Part shown: in pieces, positions 47,801-54,439 of the stretch | Numbering within the stretch: the stretch's first letter is position 1 | How the letters are laid out: each line of letters opens with the position of its first letter | Assembly: GCA_004794785.1 (NCBI GenBank) | Contig: SJOL01006432.1 | Location: 330,789 to 394,788, forward strand | Origin: Opisthorchis felineus | Lineage: Eukaryota; Platyhelminthes; Trematoda; Opisthorchiida; Opisthorchiidae | Direction of reading: 5' to 3' | Length of the DNA stretch: 64,000 nucleotides | Made by a program: the position numbers and the translations under genes | Notes under the pieces: generated by a model | Told to the model about the DNA's origin: nothing | The model's input: the letters and a program-made list of their open reading frames with translations, nothing else | Databases searched by the model: none

Positions 47801-50800
47801 TCACTGTCAAACTGTACATAAGTTTTAATGAACATTTTCATAAAGGAAACTATTCTCAAGGTTGCTGAAAATATCTTTAACCTCGTATTTATTTCAAGTC
47901 TACTTTGCAGTAGATGTGTTATGCTAATTTGAGCTAATGGATGGAATCGAATGAAGACAGGGTCTATTCGCACCACTTAGTCTTCATGTAACGATGAGGA
48001 TTTTCCTGACTGCGATATTCCACTGAAGAGCTCTGGAATTGTGTAAAATGCTTGGTATGAAAAGACCCGTGTTCTTTGGGGTCTTCGTCATGAAATTACT
48101 CCGAAATTGGAAATTTTAATCCCTGTTCGTAGGGCTTTGCACATATTGGTGAATACTATATTCCCACAGACCACCGTTTAGTGTGCAAACTAAGGAAAAG
48201 CGGAAGGAACTTGTTCAACTTGTCAATAATTTTTATTTCTCGAGGTTCCTCGTTGTTATCCTTGTTGTCTCTTGATTACGTTTACATCGAGCACTTCGGT
48301 GGGTAATTAGGTATTTGAACGAAATTTAAATGTTTTAGGATCAGGTTACTTTTAAGCTGTCCCATCGATCCTTGTTTCCAGATGTGGCCAAGTCTGACTT
48401 GCTACTTTCTGTCCGAGAAGAATGCGATACTCTGCGCAAACGAATAGCCAGCATTGAGGCAGACATGATTACCAGCCGAGAGGATCACCAACGTCTGATT
48501 GCTGAAGCCCGGAGAACACGAAGTGAAGCTGACGAGCTCCGTCAAGAGCGTGATGCTCTCAATGATCAGGTCAGCCACTTTTAAAGACTTCAGTAATGTG
48601 ACCAGCGGTGTATCCCCACTCTGCTGTGGCTTACTTGTCGGTACACTGCTCATTGCGAATCTTTACAATGCATCTCGATTCTTATGCATATGTCCGGTGA
48701 ATAAGTCGTTCTTGTTCTTCGTGGGGTTCGCTGTATTGTACATCGGGCTATGTTTGTTTTAATGCTTGAGTGACTTGGATCACCGAAATTTAGCGGGGCA
48801 CCTTACTTTGTCCAAGGGGTTTTGGCTAGCTCTCAGTTAGGTGGTGTAACAAAGCCGGGTGCCAACACTGTGCGATGTTGCTTGTGTAGCAGCTGCCTGA
48901 TCCATTAACTGCCGCTCCTTTACGTTTCTACGGGCGTGATTAGCTTCTATACGAAATAATTGTTTCACCCTATTACAGCTTGTTAAATTCCGAATAATTG
49001 TGGGCCAGCGTTCAACCGGTTCAGGAATTACAGAAAGTCAAGTTATGTTTAATTCATCTAACTACAGAATTACTAGCAGTGCGACCCGTACTTTTCCCCT
49101 GTCTACGGATTTATATCAGGCTTAAGGCAGATCAGGCGACGCCACTCAATTCCTATCGGATAACTGTTTTTTCCTCCTAGGTTAATACGTGCAATCAGCG
49201 GATTGAACAGTTACAATCTGCACTGAGAACCACTTTGCTGGGCCCAATGGCAACACCCGCGGTGAACAACATTACAAACTCTACCTCGACAGCCCACCGG
49301 GAAACCGATGCGCAATCTACACCGATCTCCCACCCTGGTACTTCTTCTACTGCTCAACCGCCCGTCTCGCCTTCACCCGGCCCTGGAAGTATGGTAGGTT
49401 GGTCTGAACCAGTTCTCAGCATATATCTTCTGTGTATTTCCATTGTGGATGCTTTACAAGTTGAGAAGTTGCGCCTCCACCGCTCTCTAAATAACTCGTA
49501 TAGGCCACTCAACACTGGTACGTACATAAAGCCTAATAGCACGTCCTCACGGTGATTCGAACCGATATCCGGTCAAACCCTCCATTGATGGCTTATCACA
49601 AACCTGTTATACCAGACAACGTTCGCTTCTGAATTATGGTCTTTTCGGCACACTAAAGTAGATCCTTCTCATGTTTTAGTTGGTCATCCAATGCACTTTT
49701 CAACAGCTTATGGCTGCAGATGACTGCGCGGGGCGATCGATTGAACCGGTCGGACTCCGCAGACACATGTGGTAACTTCACGTTGTGATCCAGCTCAGAT
49801 GGTCTACACACGTACTGTCAGCTCCACCAGATGAGTTCAAGTCACATGGTATCGAGAATAACTAGATTTAGGGACAGTCAGCCGTTCGTATCGGCTTTCA
49901 ACACGCTCGCTGGCTGCGGACGGGTGAATACGAATTGCAGGTTGGCTTAGAACATTAAACCAAGACCCTTAAACTGGGCTGCACTCTGTATTCGGGATGA
50001 CTACTGCAGGGAAGAATTTGTTCCCAGAGCGTAGTTTTGCTATCCACTCGGAAAATCAATGAGACTTTCATTTAGGGTATGCGCAACCTCAGCAGTAAAC
50101 TATTAGTGTACCTCAAGGTATTTAGGCAATATCGGTTCTCTGTTGACATCCTTACCTAAACTAACCAAAAGCGATTCTTAGCTACCTTTCAGTCATCCAC
50201 GTCCGTACTGAACGTCCCGAATACGCTATCCGTAGACTTCCATGACTGTTACTCATGCTACTTTCATCTTAGGAATATTGCTGGCTTTGGTATCTACCCG
50301 TATAGTATACCATCATTAATTCATGTGACATCACACCGGTGGTTAGGCAATAATGTTGGAATCGTGTTACACTGAGTCCAAGTTAACCGTGTGATCGAGT
50401 TTTTGCGTGTGGGCTTCCAAAGGGAAGTGCGAACACCAGAGGATTGTGTTAAATGGTTTAAGAAGAGTTAGTGAAACAGAAGAAACAAATATACTAAGCA
50501 TTTCACAACGTTGGGCCCGATGAACATGGATCTATTGTTTAGTAAACGCCTACAAAGGCACTAGAACTTGTTTTTTCTGGTAGGAGAACCTCTCTCCCTA
50601 AACAGACCTTCAATTTAATCCGGGATTCATGGGCGCTTAACCAATCCCCCATAAAATGCTCAAAAAGTTTGCACTTTTGATGCTACTTCTCCCCAACAGA
50701 GGCCATCCGTTCCAAAAACGAAGGCAGCACGAACATTATCTGTTATGGCGTGGCTTCCATTCAGTTGTTTTGTTCCAGAATTCTCCAATGCAGTGTTTAG

Positions 50801-52871
50801 TTGTACTGATTAATTCGAGCGCCCATACCTGGCACCGACCAATCCTCACGCCTTAGAATTCGTTCAACTACGGAGGGCAAGACAATTAGGTAGTACGCCA
50901 AACAGAATATAATAGGGAACGCTCAACTATTTGGAAGGTCACAGAAATTCGCTCAGTATCTGCGTTGGTTAGTGAGATTTCCCAAGAAATGAACATATTA
51001 GTTCCGGGCAACATTTCATGCTTTATTCCAGTTGTGGAAATTTCTTGCTTCAAACGGTTTGGAAAAATTTACCCTGACTCAAGAACCGTTCAGCCGTCAT
51101 GTGGGTATTGCATTTTGATCGTTTTCCTTTCCACTAAACGACCACTGGGATGGTCTCTCTTGTAGGCTACCGCATTTCCAACCTGCCTGTAATCCTTCTT
51201 AGACAGTCATTCTTTCTGTTTTATTCATATTGTTCGATTCCATTGAATGAGTTTGTTGTGTTTAGAGCTATTTTGAGACTTTTGTAAATTCACCTACCCT
51301 GTCCAATTTGCTAGCTGGGACCAAAGCGGGCACGAGTAGGCAAGTTTCAGCGTTAAAACCGTTCACACAGCACACGTTTACATAACACCTTACACCACCA
51401 GCAATTTTTTACTGGTTTCGTTTTGCTACTCCAGAGTTCCCACAAATGTCATTATTGAAGACAAAGAATAGAGCAGAGAATCGTCACCGACATTCCATCG
51501 ATGGGTTGCGGATGTCGGAGGACGCAGGACTGTTCCGAGACGATTTATCATGCACATTCTTCCCCCGTGTATATTTGACCCTCTCAAGCTTCAAGTGGAA
51601 TGTTGGGGCATCACTAAACAGACTAACATAGACGTTCATATGTGTGATGGCGTTTATTGACTAATCAAGGAAATAAGGCGTAAGGAAGGAAGGCGTAATG
51701 AGTGCATCTCTGTGCGTTTCTGGATTTTTTATCTAGGCCTCTTCAAGGGGGTTCTTTTTATCAGGGAATACGGTTTTTCTTATTTCGTGAGTGGACTAAA
51801 TAATGACTCATTCTCTGAAGACTGTTTTTGAGCATTGGATACCTTTTTGAAGCCATTCAACGAATTCTAGACACTGATCGTGAGTAGCCGCCTATAAACC
51901 AGTTTTTTGAAGCCCTTCCAATGATCGCACTTAATTTCCGCCGAACGTTTCGGACGTAGTGGCATTTAAATCCAACCCTAAACTCCACTTTCACTGTAGT
52001 CAATTTTTTACTAAGGGAGAGTTTGATTAGTTCGTTTGACTACAAATTTGTCTTCAACTTTCCCCATTTCTTAACCAGAGAACGCCTCACCTTGTGATCA
52101 TTGCATTGAGAAAAACTCTTCCAAAATACACCTCGTTATTGGGAGATCTCGAGACTATTGAGCGTGTCACATTCCCAGTTGTCATTGCCTAATGACTTTC
52201 GCAGGCCTTTTATGTGTGCTTATGCTGGTAGCAAAGAAGTAATTGTAGAGATAATGAAATCTTCTGGGTTATTTGGTTGAGGAATTTTCCAGCCGGAGTA
52301 TGAAGTAATAGCTCATTTGTATCTACTACAGATAAATTCGTCACGTTATCCCTGGTTTTAGGAGAGCATCCGATAGATACCAATGTGGAGTTGCATGCAG
52401 TAAAAAAAGACATTGTCCAGTCTGAGAGCACTAACGGCGCCTTGTTCTAGTTCACGCATTCTGTAACCGCAGGCACGACAGGCGTCAAACGATATTCTGT
52501 TAAAGAAGAACAACTTACCGACTAGGTGCATACATTCGTTTCCGACGTGTCTACTAAACGTCAATCAGTAACGTAAAGGGTGCATATATTTTTTAGCCGG
52601 ATACAAATCATTTGAACGCTCGACCCATATTCGCACGACCTGTGTGCTTTTCTGCCGAAAATTTTGTCTTTTTCATGTTAGTATGTAGGGACCAAACTGT
52701 AGGGGACCATTTTTGTTATGCTTATTGAATGTCACGATGTCTTCCAACAGTAGCTAACAAGTCTTTATTGTTATCTTTCTCTGCCTGTAGGTCTCCCTTT
52801 TTGCGATCATTCCGATAATGGTACTTCTGTGTGCGGTCATGATATACATATTCTCCCTGTTCGCGAGGTGA
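11582..52871 (+). CDS. SLMAP: SLMAP orthologue, complete 19-exon gene (823 aa)
   Basis: SLMAP is a tail-anchored coiled-coil protein of the ER/nuclear envelope and centrosome. As part of the STRIPAK phosphatase complex its FHA domain binds phosphorylated Hippo kinases (MST1/2). Joined exons give 2472 nt. The FHA domain spans about residues 12-125 with GRSVAR at 40-45, SRSH at 61-64 and [11 protein letters not shown] at 78-88, the canonical phosphothreonine-binding signature. Residues about 170-720 are mostly coiled coil. Residues 798-823 form a transmembrane helix with a three-residue tail ending in Arg. Human SLMAP is of similar length (about 830 aa) with the same order. The start ATG has A at -3. 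All 18 introns are GT-AG. Exons 9-18 are less certain than 1-8 because no cDNA is available. Confidence 0.9.
11839..11980 (+). CDS. SLMAP: SLMAP exon 2 (FHA, second part)
   Basis: Codes residues 74-120 plus one base. It starts [15 protein letters not shown] and ends [15 protein letters not shown], the most diagnostic SLMAP FHA block. The acceptor is TTTCCTAG and the donor GTACGA. Confidence 0.95.
12030..12096 (+). CDS. SLMAP: SLMAP exon 3 (FHA, C-terminal strand)
   Basis: Codes residues 121-142 and ends in phase 2. The peptide [20 protein letters not shown] matches the THGCIV...LFLPDGMEA segment that closes the FHA fold in SLMAP. The acceptor is TTGCAG and the donor GTAAGT. Confidence 0.93.
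12144..12231 (+). CDS. SLMAP: SLMAP exon 4
   Basis: Codes residues 143-172. The peptide [20 protein letters not shown] parallels the linker and start of the first coiled coil in SLMAP. It restores phase 0 at donor GTACGT. Confidence 0.88.
12276..12371 (+). CDS. SLMAP: SLMAP exon 5 (coiled coil)
   Basis: Codes residues 173-204: [20 protein letters not shown] followed by [12 protein letters not shown]. This aligns with EALHREQMLEQKLATLQRLL in the human protein and is one of the best conserved coiled-coil segments. Confidence 0.93.
12408..12479 (+). CDS. SLMAP: SLMAP exon 6 (coiled coil)
   Basis: Codes residues 205-228: [20 protein letters not shown], then IMKQ, matching the DEDRLLSRLE segment of animal SLMAP. 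It follows a 36-bp intron, the shortest in the gene. Confidence 0.9.
12520..12660 (+). CDS. SLMAP: SLMAP exon 7 (coiled coil)
   Basis: Codes residues 229-275 with [20 protein letters not shown] near the start, matching TEDSLRKEL...LQEDK in human SLMAP, then a heptad-rich stretch ending VTNLE. Phase 0 on both sides. Confidence 0.9.
12661..12963 (+). other. SLMAP intron 7, 303 bp
   Basis: Donor GTGGGT, acceptor TTCACAG. No repeat or RNA gene is recognised. Confidence 0.7.
12964..13101 (+). CDS. SLMAP: SLMAP exon 8 (coiled coil)
   Basis: Codes residues 276-321, from [20 protein letters not shown] to LVRLEQQLQ. The acceptor is TTCACAG and the donor GTAGGT. It is the last exon of the compact 5' cluster. 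Confidence 0.88.
13102..13689 (+). other. SLMAP intron 8, first part
   Basis: No recognised repeat apart from a short (GA)n tract near 13662-13674 that abuts the truncated end of element B2. Confidence 0.5.
13690..15810 (-). mobile_element. Element B2, 3'-truncated LINE in intron 8
   Basis: The complement runs from the B 5' end (GACTTTACCGTGG near 15790) through the 5' UTR, the endonuclease ([16 protein letters not shown] near 15060-15100; the [20 protein letters not shown] block near 14880; [13 protein letters not shown] near 14660) and into RT, ending near the [12 protein letters not shown] block at 13705-13750, where B1 reads GELSRSFRTQ or ASGELAVYSHTSG in the opposite frame. The 3' half of RT and the GAT tail are absent. 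LINEs usually lose their 5' ends, so this 3' loss points to a later deletion. Frames are broken throughout. Confidence 0.8.
15811..16837. other. Intron 8, no feature recognised
   Basis: A 123-codon + frame (16273-16644) is open but has no recognised domain. No SLMAP exon candidate with proper splice signals and coiled-coil character was found. Confidence 0.4.
16838..16982 (+). mobile_element. 5'-truncated SINE in intron 8
   Basis: Begins at a B-box remnant (GTGGTTAGAACCC) and continues with the full SINE body and 3' end (CTAGGCTTGGGCAACCTGG, GGCATGGCAGCTAGGCACCG, GTTACAGCTGAACGATTATC). Box A is missing. Confidence 0.85.
17330..18060 (+). mobile_element. Penelope-like element relic in intron 8
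   Basis: Two blocks match the Penelope-like element at 60216-62181. AAGAACACAACAGCTTTATTG (about 17361) followed by GGGAGGGTCGCGATATTGA matches AAGAACACAACAGCTTTATTG (about 61658) and GGGGGTCGTCGCGGTAATTA. The segment 17961-18012 (CTGATGGTGTCACC, then GAAACGTTTGCAAG) matches CCGATGATGTCACC, then GAAACGTCTGCAA near 61395. No GIY-YIG or RT frame is visible between them. Confidence 0.5.
18061..18952. other. Intron 8, last part
   Basis: No recognised feature. The 98-codon frame at 18815-19111 is an extension of exon 9 into the intron; the pyrimidine-rich acceptor at 18952 sets the exon boundary. Confidence 0.5.
18953..19094 (+). CDS. SLMAP: SLMAP exon 9 (coiled coil)
   Basis: Codes residues 322-368: [20 protein letters not shown], then a polar stretch with [13 protein letters not shown]. 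Acceptor TTTGCAG, donor GTAAGC, ending in phase 1, which every exon through 16 then keeps. Confidence 0.85.
19095..21542. other. Intron 9, first part
   Basis: About 2.4 kb with only short open frames on either strand and no recognised family. Several minus/plus frame pairs overlap one another, which argues against coding. Confidence 0.4.
21553..21740 (-). mobile_element. Full-length tRNA-derived SINE with target-site duplication
   Basis: The complement starts GGGGGCGGGATGGCTCACTGG (box A TGGCTCACTGG) followed by a B box and the complete body and 3' end. It is flanked on both sides by CCCATTTCAT (21543-21552 and 21741-21750), a 10-bp target-site duplication that marks a LINE-mobilised insertion. 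Confidence 0.85.
21918..22115 (+). mobile_element. Full-length tRNA-derived SINE with target-site duplication
   Basis: The best preserved SINE here. Box A TGGCTCAGTGG lies at 21927-21937 and box B GGTTCGAACCC at 21971-21981. The head GGGGGCG can pair with TGCCTCC after box B, as in a tRNA acceptor stem. The body and 3' end are complete with a TTA-rich tail. TAACGCTCTCG flanks it at 21907-21917 and 22116-22126 (11-bp target-site duplication). The 81-codon frame across it is not a gene. Confidence 0.92.
22127..22421. other. Intron 9, unassigned
   Basis: No recognised repeat or coding signal. Confidence 0.4.
22422..22580 (+). mobile_element. Decayed SINE in intron 9
   Basis: GAGATAGCTCAACGG (box A-like), GACCGGAAGGTCGGCG, then CCAGGCCTGGGCAACTTGAC and CCGAAAGGGTTCCGCGG follow SINE order with many substitutions. 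It is older than the two copies just upstream. Confidence 0.65.
22752..22814 (+). CDS. SLMAP: SLMAP exon 10 (63 bp, frame-neutral)
   Basis: Codes residues 369-389: [20 protein letters not shown]. The 63-bp exon is in phase 1 on both sides with acceptor CCCCAG and donor GTGAGT. It is low in heptad character. Support is splice signals and phase only. Confidence 0.65.
22815..23092 (+). other. SLMAP intron 10, 278 bp
   Basis: Donor GTGAGT, acceptor TTTTCAG. No feature recognised. Confidence 0.6.
23093..23134 (+). CDS. SLMAP: SLMAP exon 11 (42-bp microexon)
   Basis: Codes [14 protein letters not shown] with acceptor TTTTCAG and donor GTTGGT, in phase 1 on both sides. The heptad-like pattern supports it, but at 14 codons it could be a chance open stretch. 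Confidence 0.6.
23135..25872. other. Intron 11, first part
   Basis: About 2.7 kb without a recognised repeat. Open frames such as 24459-24698 (+) and 24491-24748 (-) overlap on opposite strands and show no domain. Confidence 0.4.
25873..26038 (-). mobile_element. SINE in intron 11 with shortened head
   Basis: The complement has a head with TAGCCCTAGTGGTTAGAGCG, then a deletion of the segment that normally precedes the B box, then GTTCGAACCCGACCTCTGCC and an intact body and 3' end. No clear target-site duplication is seen. Confidence 0.8.
26039..26299. other. Intron 11, between SINE and A2
   Basis: No feature recognised. Confidence 0.4.
26623..27249 (-). pseudogene. Element A2 reverse transcriptase, degraded
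   Basis: Same RT blocks as A1: [49 protein letters not shown], the D-D box and [16 protein letters not shown], with the same stops and shifts. Shared inactivating changes show decay preceded duplication. A substitution next to the D-D box (I to R) distinguishes this copy. Confidence 0.8.
28255..28372 (+). mobile_element. Truncated SINE inside element A2
   Basis: Counterpart of 6180-6298 in A1, with the same 5' break and the same body. It is read on + because A2 is on the minus strand. Confidence 0.7.
29226..32838. other. Intron 11, last part
   Basis: About 3.6 kb without a recognised repeat or host exon. The longest frame (29712-30086, minus, 124 codons) shows no domain I recognise. Confidence 0.4.
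32839..32955 (+). CDS. SLMAP: SLMAP exon 12 (coiled coil)
   Basis: Codes residues 404-442: [20 protein letters not shown], then [17 protein letters not shown]. Acceptor ATTCCAG, donor GTACGT, phase 1 on both sides. A strong coiled-coil pattern separated from exon 11 by a 9.7-kb intron. Confidence 0.85.
32956..34627. other. Intron 12, first part
   Basis: No repeat recognised. An open stretch with an acceptor-like site near 33021 and a donor-like GTAAGC near 33110 was tested as an exon and rejected because it breaks the SLMAP phase. Confidence 0.45.
34628..34812 (+). repeat. Left inverted flank of the intron 12 Penelope-like element
   Basis: The complement of this arm follows the right arm block by block: ACATTGAACACTGATC, GAAGAGATCATG, TCTGCCTTAAAAC, TACTCACTTGGC, TGTGTCAAAAGCGAAACGT and CCACCGATTGTTT. 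The hammerhead-like core is damaged in this arm (GGCGAGG in place of CTGATGA). Confidence 0.75.
35656..35862 (+). repeat. Right inverted flank of the intron 12 Penelope-like element
   Basis: Matches the complement of 34628-34812 with a short insertion near 35755 and point differences. It contains the hammerhead-like motif described separately. Confidence 0.75.
35771..35816 (+). ncRNA. Hammerhead-ribozyme-like motif in Penelope-like flank
   Basis: CTGATGA at 35777-35783 is followed by a possible stem II (GCGTTTG 35785-35791 with CAAAAGC 35795-35801, loop TGT, one G/A mismatch), then GAAA at 35802-35805 and CGTA. This is the conserved order of a type I hammerhead with a minimal stem III, a form reported in Penelope-like elements. 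There is one unpaired base between CTGATGA and stem II, and stem I pairing is weak. A candidate only. Confidence 0.45.
35863..36030. other. Intron 12, between Penelope-like element and SINE
   Basis: No feature recognised. Confidence 0.4.
36031..36215 (+). mobile_element. SINE in intron 12
   Basis: GGGGGCGAGATGGCTCAG at the head with a small insertion in box A (CTCAGGGGTGGTTAGAGCG), B box GGTTCGAACCC, full body and a slightly changed 3' end (TTACAGCTGAATGGTTT). No clear target-site duplication. Confidence 0.85.
36439..36567 (+). CDS. SLMAP: SLMAP exon 13
   Basis: Codes residues 443-485: [20 protein letters not shown], then [16 protein letters not shown]. Acceptor CATTCAG, donor GTAAGT, phase 1 on both sides. 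Confidence 0.82.
36568..37535. other. Intron 13, first part
   Basis: An imperfect CATTCrCACAT-type repetition lies near 36700-36740. Nothing else is recognised. Confidence 0.4.
37536..37900 (-). mobile_element. Possible LINE endonuclease fragment in intron 13
   Basis: A 97-codon minus frame contains [15 protein letters not shown], which resembles the x-GGVGxxV block of AP-type endonucleases of non-LTR elements, with [12 protein letters not shown] upstream. No RT or second endonuclease block is found nearby, so the call is tentative. Confidence 0.4.
37901..38147 (+). other. Intron 13, last part
   Basis: No feature beyond the pyrimidine-rich acceptor before exon 14. Confidence 0.5.
38148..38459 (+). 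CDS. SLMAP: SLMAP exon 14 (312 bp, largest exon)
   Basis: Codes residues 486-589. It begins [20 protein letters not shown], passes through a polar, proline-containing insert ([12 protein letters not shown]) and returns to helical sequence ([17 protein letters not shown]). Acceptor TTGTGCAG, donor GTAGAT, phase 1 on both sides. Confidence 0.85.
38460..41174. other. SLMAP intron 14, 2715 bp
   Basis: No repeat from the families defined here. The longest frame (40340-40681, minus, 113 codons) has no recognised domain. Confidence 0.45.
41175..41327 (+). CDS. SLMAP: SLMAP exon 15
   Basis: Codes residues 590-640, mostly polar and acidic ([18 protein letters not shown], then [13 protein letters not shown]). 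Acceptor CCAATAG, donor GTGCGT, phase 1 on both sides. A possible alternative donor AAG/GTAGAG lies inside near 41278. Probably a disordered linker. Confidence 0.75.
41328..44537. other. SLMAP intron 15, 3210 bp
   Basis: No repeat or RNA gene recognised. Overlapping frames on both strands near 42680-43020 show no domain. Confidence 0.45.
44538..44606 (+). CDS. SLMAP: SLMAP exon 16 (69 bp, coiled coil)
   Basis: Codes residues 641-663: [20 protein letters not shown], then KQQ. Acceptor TTTTCAG, donor GTAGAG, phase 1 on both sides. Clear heptads and a good join to exon 17. Confidence 0.82.
44607..48381. other. SLMAP intron 16, 3775 bp
   Basis: No recognised repeat family. Frames at 45778-46137 (minus, 119 codons) and 46225-46539 (+, 104 codons) are open but show no domain, no splice context for SLMAP and no counterpart elsewhere in the window. 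Confidence 0.45.
48382..48569 (+). CDS. SLMAP: SLMAP exon 17 (coiled coil)
   Basis: Codes residues 664-726: [20 protein letters not shown], then [15 protein letters not shown] and [17 protein letters not shown]. Acceptor TTTCCAG, donor GTCAGC. It enters in phase 1 and leaves in phase 0, closing the run of phase-1 exons. Confidence 0.9.
48570..49180 (+). other. SLMAP intron 17, 611 bp
   Basis: Donor GTCAGC, acceptor TCCTCCTAG. No feature recognised. Confidence 0.6.
49181..49393 (+). CDS. SLMAP: SLMAP exon 18
   Basis: Codes residues 727-797: [20 protein letters not shown] ends the coiled coil, followed by a Ser/Thr/Pro-rich linker ([20 protein letters not shown]) before the membrane anchor. 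Acceptor CCTCCTAG, donor GTAGGT. Read-through into the intron would stay open for 53 codons, to 49555. Confidence 0.85.
49394..52790 (+). other. SLMAP intron 18, 3397 bp
   Basis: Holds no recognised repeat. I looked for an alternative membrane-anchor exon, since mammalian SLMAP has alternative anchors, and found no convincing acceptor followed by a hydrophobic frame in phase 0. Direct read-through of exon 18 gives a weakly hydrophobic segment ([15 protein letters not shown]) and ends at 49555. Confidence 0.5.
52791..52871 (+). CDS. SLMAP: SLMAP exon 19 (tail anchor and stop)
   Basis: Codes residues 798-823: [20 protein letters not shown], then FSLFAR and TGA. The acceptor CTGCCTGTAG joins in phase 0. 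The peptide is almost entirely one hydrophobic helix at the extreme C-terminus, as expected for the SLMAP tail anchor. This fit in frame, position and character strongly supports the end of the gene. Confidence 0.85.
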   Translation, partial: VSLFAIIPIMVLLCAVMIYIFSLFAR

Positions 52872-53290
52872 GGTCAGTCCGCTGGATCGCACCGAATATA
52901 ATCCAATCGACCGGTCTACGCCGATTTTTATTTCACTTGTGAGTCTGGTCACTTAATGCTGTAGTTCTCAATCACATAGCTCCTGCTCAGGACAGTTCCC
53001 ATGTCAAAAACATTCGTTTACCTCTCCTCGTCCACGTAGTACAATTACACATTCTAACATGGCCTGCTCTATGTCACTATAGCACTTTTTTCGCTTACGC
53101 AGTTTCGGGTTTTCGGTTTTCGCTTTCCCAATGATTTCCACGCACATTTGCTTACGCCATTTTGACTTCATTGAGGTTGTTACTTTCTCTGCTCACTTAC
53201 AAACGTCCCCTTCCGTATCTCAAACTTCACCCGTTTTAGCCTCCTCCTGCTAATTCATCAGATCTTCGAATAAATGTATTGATCACCTTC
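52872..53290 (+). other. SLMAP 3' UTR (putative)
   Basis: This follows the TGA at 52869-52871. It is A/T- and pyrimidine-rich, with no continuation of coding. The end is set tentatively by the first polyadenylation signal. Confidence 0.5.
53269..53274 (+). terminator. Putative polyadenylation signal AATAAA
   Basis: AATAAA lies about 400 bases after the SLMAP stop. A second AATAAA at 54277-54282 could serve a longer transcript. Confidence 0.45.
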
Positions 53291-54439
53291 ACGGACTATG
53301 CACGTATCTTCCAACAATACAACTATCACACTACGCCGGTGTCCCCGCCCCTATCTCTTTGCTATTGTATTTCTCCGTTTTTTTCCCCATTTGACTGGAG
53401 TATCTATAGTGTACATACATAGATGAATGTTCACCCTGTTCATCAGCGCCGGAATCCCACCCGTGCGGCGACTGTCCAACCGTGTGGCCCGTTTGCGGTT
53501 TTCCATCACTGGAGAGCTTATCAGAGTCACCGTGTTGTACACCATACATTTATGGAAATTCCGGATTGTACTTGTAAATTTCATTGTTACGCGCTCTATG
53601 CACTTGTCGGTGGACACTGTACGTGTCTGGTCGATTACCGCCCACGAATTTCCACCAGCGCTTTTCAACGCTCATGAAATTGCAGCATGGCTTGACAGCA
53701 ACGACACCCGTCTGCCACGCTCCTTAGATTCCTTGTACATTTTTTTTTGTACCCCGAAGGTGTTCTCTCTACAAGCCTGGCTGTGTTCTCAGCTTTTTTG
53801 CACGCCACTCTCCGGGGAGAAGTGAGTCAGGCGTAGTAGTAATTTAGCCAATGTTCGCATCCATGCACAACTAAACACACCCACCGAATGATCGTTTTGC
53901 TCCTCCAGCCTGTCTCTTGTTCTCCGCATCTTTTCGATGCACTATTTCTGTGTATCTATTCGTTTCTCTTCGGTGGCTAACGGAGCATACATGATTCTTT
54001 GCTCCACTTTCTGCCAAACGTGCATCGTCGATTATCCGCTTTCGTTAAACTGAACTGCATGCTTCTTCACCCTCGCATACATCCTGTTCTTCTCGCTGTC
54101 TCAGAATGGTAACTCACATTTTCAAGTTTTCTCCATAAATGATGCCTCGAAGAAATGACAACTTTTGTTCATAATGTGCGGCTTCAGCAGTTCTTTGGCA
54201 GGTATTCGGTACCTTCCGTAGGCCGTATACGGTCACGTGTAGTAAATTACGCACATTGGGATGACCACGTTGAGGCAATAAAAAACCCTTATTGTTATCA
54301 GTGATGCTGAGGAGAGTCAAAACCAATCAGTATTATATGATTGTTTTACTTGACCTCATTGTCACTTTTCGAGAATGAACAGCTGGGTCAGAAAACACCA
54401 GAATCCCCGGGCATCGACGGCCTTTTGTTCGGTCTAAAA
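53291..54439. other. Downstream flank, no gene recognised
   Basis: A 132-codon + frame (53427-53825) and an overlapping 84-codon frame have no domain. The region may be distal 3' UTR or intergenic. Confidence 0.4.

Noticed and set aside
49394..49555. Alternative SLMAP C-terminus by read-through of exon 18
   Set aside because: The hydrophobic stretch is short and charged residues follow; no polyadenylation signal is nearby. Exon 19 gives a far better anchor.
53427..53825. 132-codon + frame downstream of SLMAP
   Set aside because: No domain, overlaps another open frame and lies in the probable 3' UTR or flank. Open by chance is the simplest reading.
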